6,123 nucleotides of DNA. Origin: Bacteroidales bacterium UBA4621. GTDB taxonomy: Bacteria > Bacteroidota > Bacteroidia > Bacteroidales > Paludibacteraceae. Under the pieces are notes generated by a model. That model ran no database searches, was not told the origin of the DNA, and saw only the letters and a list, made by a program, of their open reading frames with translations. Made by a program: the position numbers and the translations under genes. Shown in pieces: positions 5,230-6,123 of the stretch. The stretch covers positions 9,440-15,562 of the forward strand of contig DGIN01000063.1 in assembly GCA_002387325.1 (NCBI GenBank), read 5' to 3'. The number at the start of each line of letters is the position of its first letter. Within the stretch, counting starts at the first letter, position 1.

Positions 5230-6123
5230 TTACTCTACAACAGCACCAACGGCGTTGAATTTGACGCCATTGCGGATGATAACGAGTTGTCCGTTCTCAA
5301 TCATCTTAACGGCTTTCTCTGCAATGGTGGTATTGTTGATAGCAGTGTTATTGATTTTCTCAACGGTAGCACCTGCTTGGAAACCAATGCTGCGATCGCC
5401 TTTGGAGGTTGTACGCACGCCCAACTTACCTGTAACAGCAATCTTGTCGCCTTCTGCCACACCCGGAGCGGCAGGAACACCACGATAAACCTCAAGAGTG
5501 GAACCTTTTTGTGCTCCCGCTTCAGCACCAAAATAGAATGATTGGTTTTTGTATTGGTCGCTGTACTCATAAGCCAAAGTAACAATACCTTCTACACGAT
5601 AGGTTTTCTCGGAGTATGTATTGTCTGCCATACCCTCGCAGAGTGTGATGGCATCTGCCATAGAGATTTCTTCTGCTTCAATAGCGGGATTGTCAGATTC
5701 ACCCTCATAAATAGTTACCGTTTTAACCTCCCATGTAGGGCATACACTGGTCGTGCTTACATAAACAAGAGCCAATTGAATGTTTTTACCTGCGTATTCG
5801 TCAATGACCGCTTCGTCATCTTGGAAAGTCCATGATGTACCTGCGGGCATTCCGATAGTGATGTCATTCCATGTTGCACCTTTGTCGGCGGAAACTTTCA
5901 GTTTGAGGTTTGTTGCAGCACCTTTGTTTACTGCTTGGTTTAGTTTGATAGTGGCTTTTTTCGCTGCTGTCAAATCAATTTCCGGTGAAATGAGCCACGA
6001 CTCTGCTGCTTTTGCACTACCTACGTATGCACTGGCTTTCATATAACTGCTTCCGTTATATGTATCCAATTTCCAGACCCAAGTTAAACCATCTCCGAGT
6101 TCCTTGTTGTCAATAGTCCAGCC
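5230..6123 (-). CDS. Secreted choice-of-anchor-J/OB-fold protein with C-terminal sorting-like tail (5' end outside window)
   Basis: Only the last 297 residues are visible. The frame stays open to the window edge (it begins GWTIDNKELGDGLTWVWK), so the start lies beyond 6123 and the TTG at 6067-6069 is only an internal Leu codon. Three parts can be seen. Residues 1 to about 141 resemble the choice-of-anchor-J/cleaved-adhesin jelly roll of surface proteins: YMKASAYV (27-34), SWLISPEIDLT (42-52) and a closing WEVKTVTIYE (131-140). Residues about 152-258 look like the OB-fold-like domain common in secreted Bacteroidetes proteins: ISMADAITL (153-161), YRVEGIV (175-181), EGDKIAVTGKL (224-234). The final NGQLVIIRNGVKFNAVGAVVE stretch (277-297) resembles short C-terminal sorting tails (Por/T9SS-like) of exported Bacteroidales proteins. 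Surface location is inferred; ligand and enzymatic role, if any, are not visible. A terminator follows at 5172-5208. Confidence 0.8.
   Translation of the reverse strand, partial: GWTIDNKELGDGLTWVWKLDTYNGSSYMKASAYVGSAKAAESWLISPEIDLTAAKKATIKLNQAVNKGAATNLKLKVSADKGATWNDITIGMPAGTSWTFQDDEAVIDEYAGKNIQLALVYVSTTSVCPTWEVKTVTIYEGESDNPAIEAEEISMADAITLCEGMADNTYSEKTYRVEGIVTLAYEYSDQYKNQSFYFGAEAGAQKGSTLEVYRGVPAAPGVAEGDKIAVTGKLGVRTTSKGDRSIGFQAGATVEKINNTAINNTTIAEKAVKMIENGQLVIIRNGVKFNAVGAVVE

Overview
The window looks like chromosomal DNA of a member of the Bacteroidales (Bacteroides, Parabacteroides, Prevotella or a close relative). Four signs point there. The intergenic regions carry the Bacteroidetes-type promoter (TTG/TTTG, then 19-20 bases, then TAnnTTTG). 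None of the genes has a clear Shine-Dalgarno sequence. RecF has the Bacteroidetes form of the Walker B block (DDIFDKLD). The right-hand gene ends in a sorting-tail-like sequence typical of exported Bacteroidales proteins. All five protein genes lie on the minus strand, so transcription runs from right to left. The genus cannot be fixed from this sequence.

Layout from right to left (direction of transcription). (1) 6123-5230: the 3' part of a secreted multidomain protein (choice-of-anchor-J/cleaved-adhesin-like domain, OB-fold-like domain, short C-terminal tail), followed by a hairpin terminator at 5172-5208. (2) 5110-5140: promoter with a 22-bp operator-like palindrome at the predicted start site. 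It drives a single-gene unit, a COG1672/Arch_ATPase-type P-loop ATPase with a C-terminal winged helix (5059-3920). (3) 3919-3620: a 300-bp intergenic region that is densely organised. It holds a weak AT-rich inverted repeat, a good promoter (3810-3841), a predicted transcript of about 70 nt with a 14-codon ORF whose stop codon lies in the loop of a terminator hairpin, a second perfect 14-bp terminator hairpin, and a separate promoter (3641-3671). (4) 3619-29: a probable three-gene operon of a sigma54-type response regulator lacking the Fis/HTH domain, recF, and an exported GHL10 (DUF187/YngK-like) glycoside-hydrolase-like protein.

The genes do not form an obvious single pathway. The regulator, recF and hydrolase-like genes appear to share the promoter at 3641-3671, because the gaps of 72 and 18 bp hold no visible promoter or terminator. 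The ATPase and the right-hand exported protein are separate units, each closed by a terminator-like structure. The most unusual part is the intergenic segment at 3679-3841, a self-contained promoter, short ORF and terminator unit that may be a small RNA or a translation-sensitive leader. Second is the palindrome next to the ATPase promoter. No CRISPR array, tRNA, rRNA or insertion sequence was seen.
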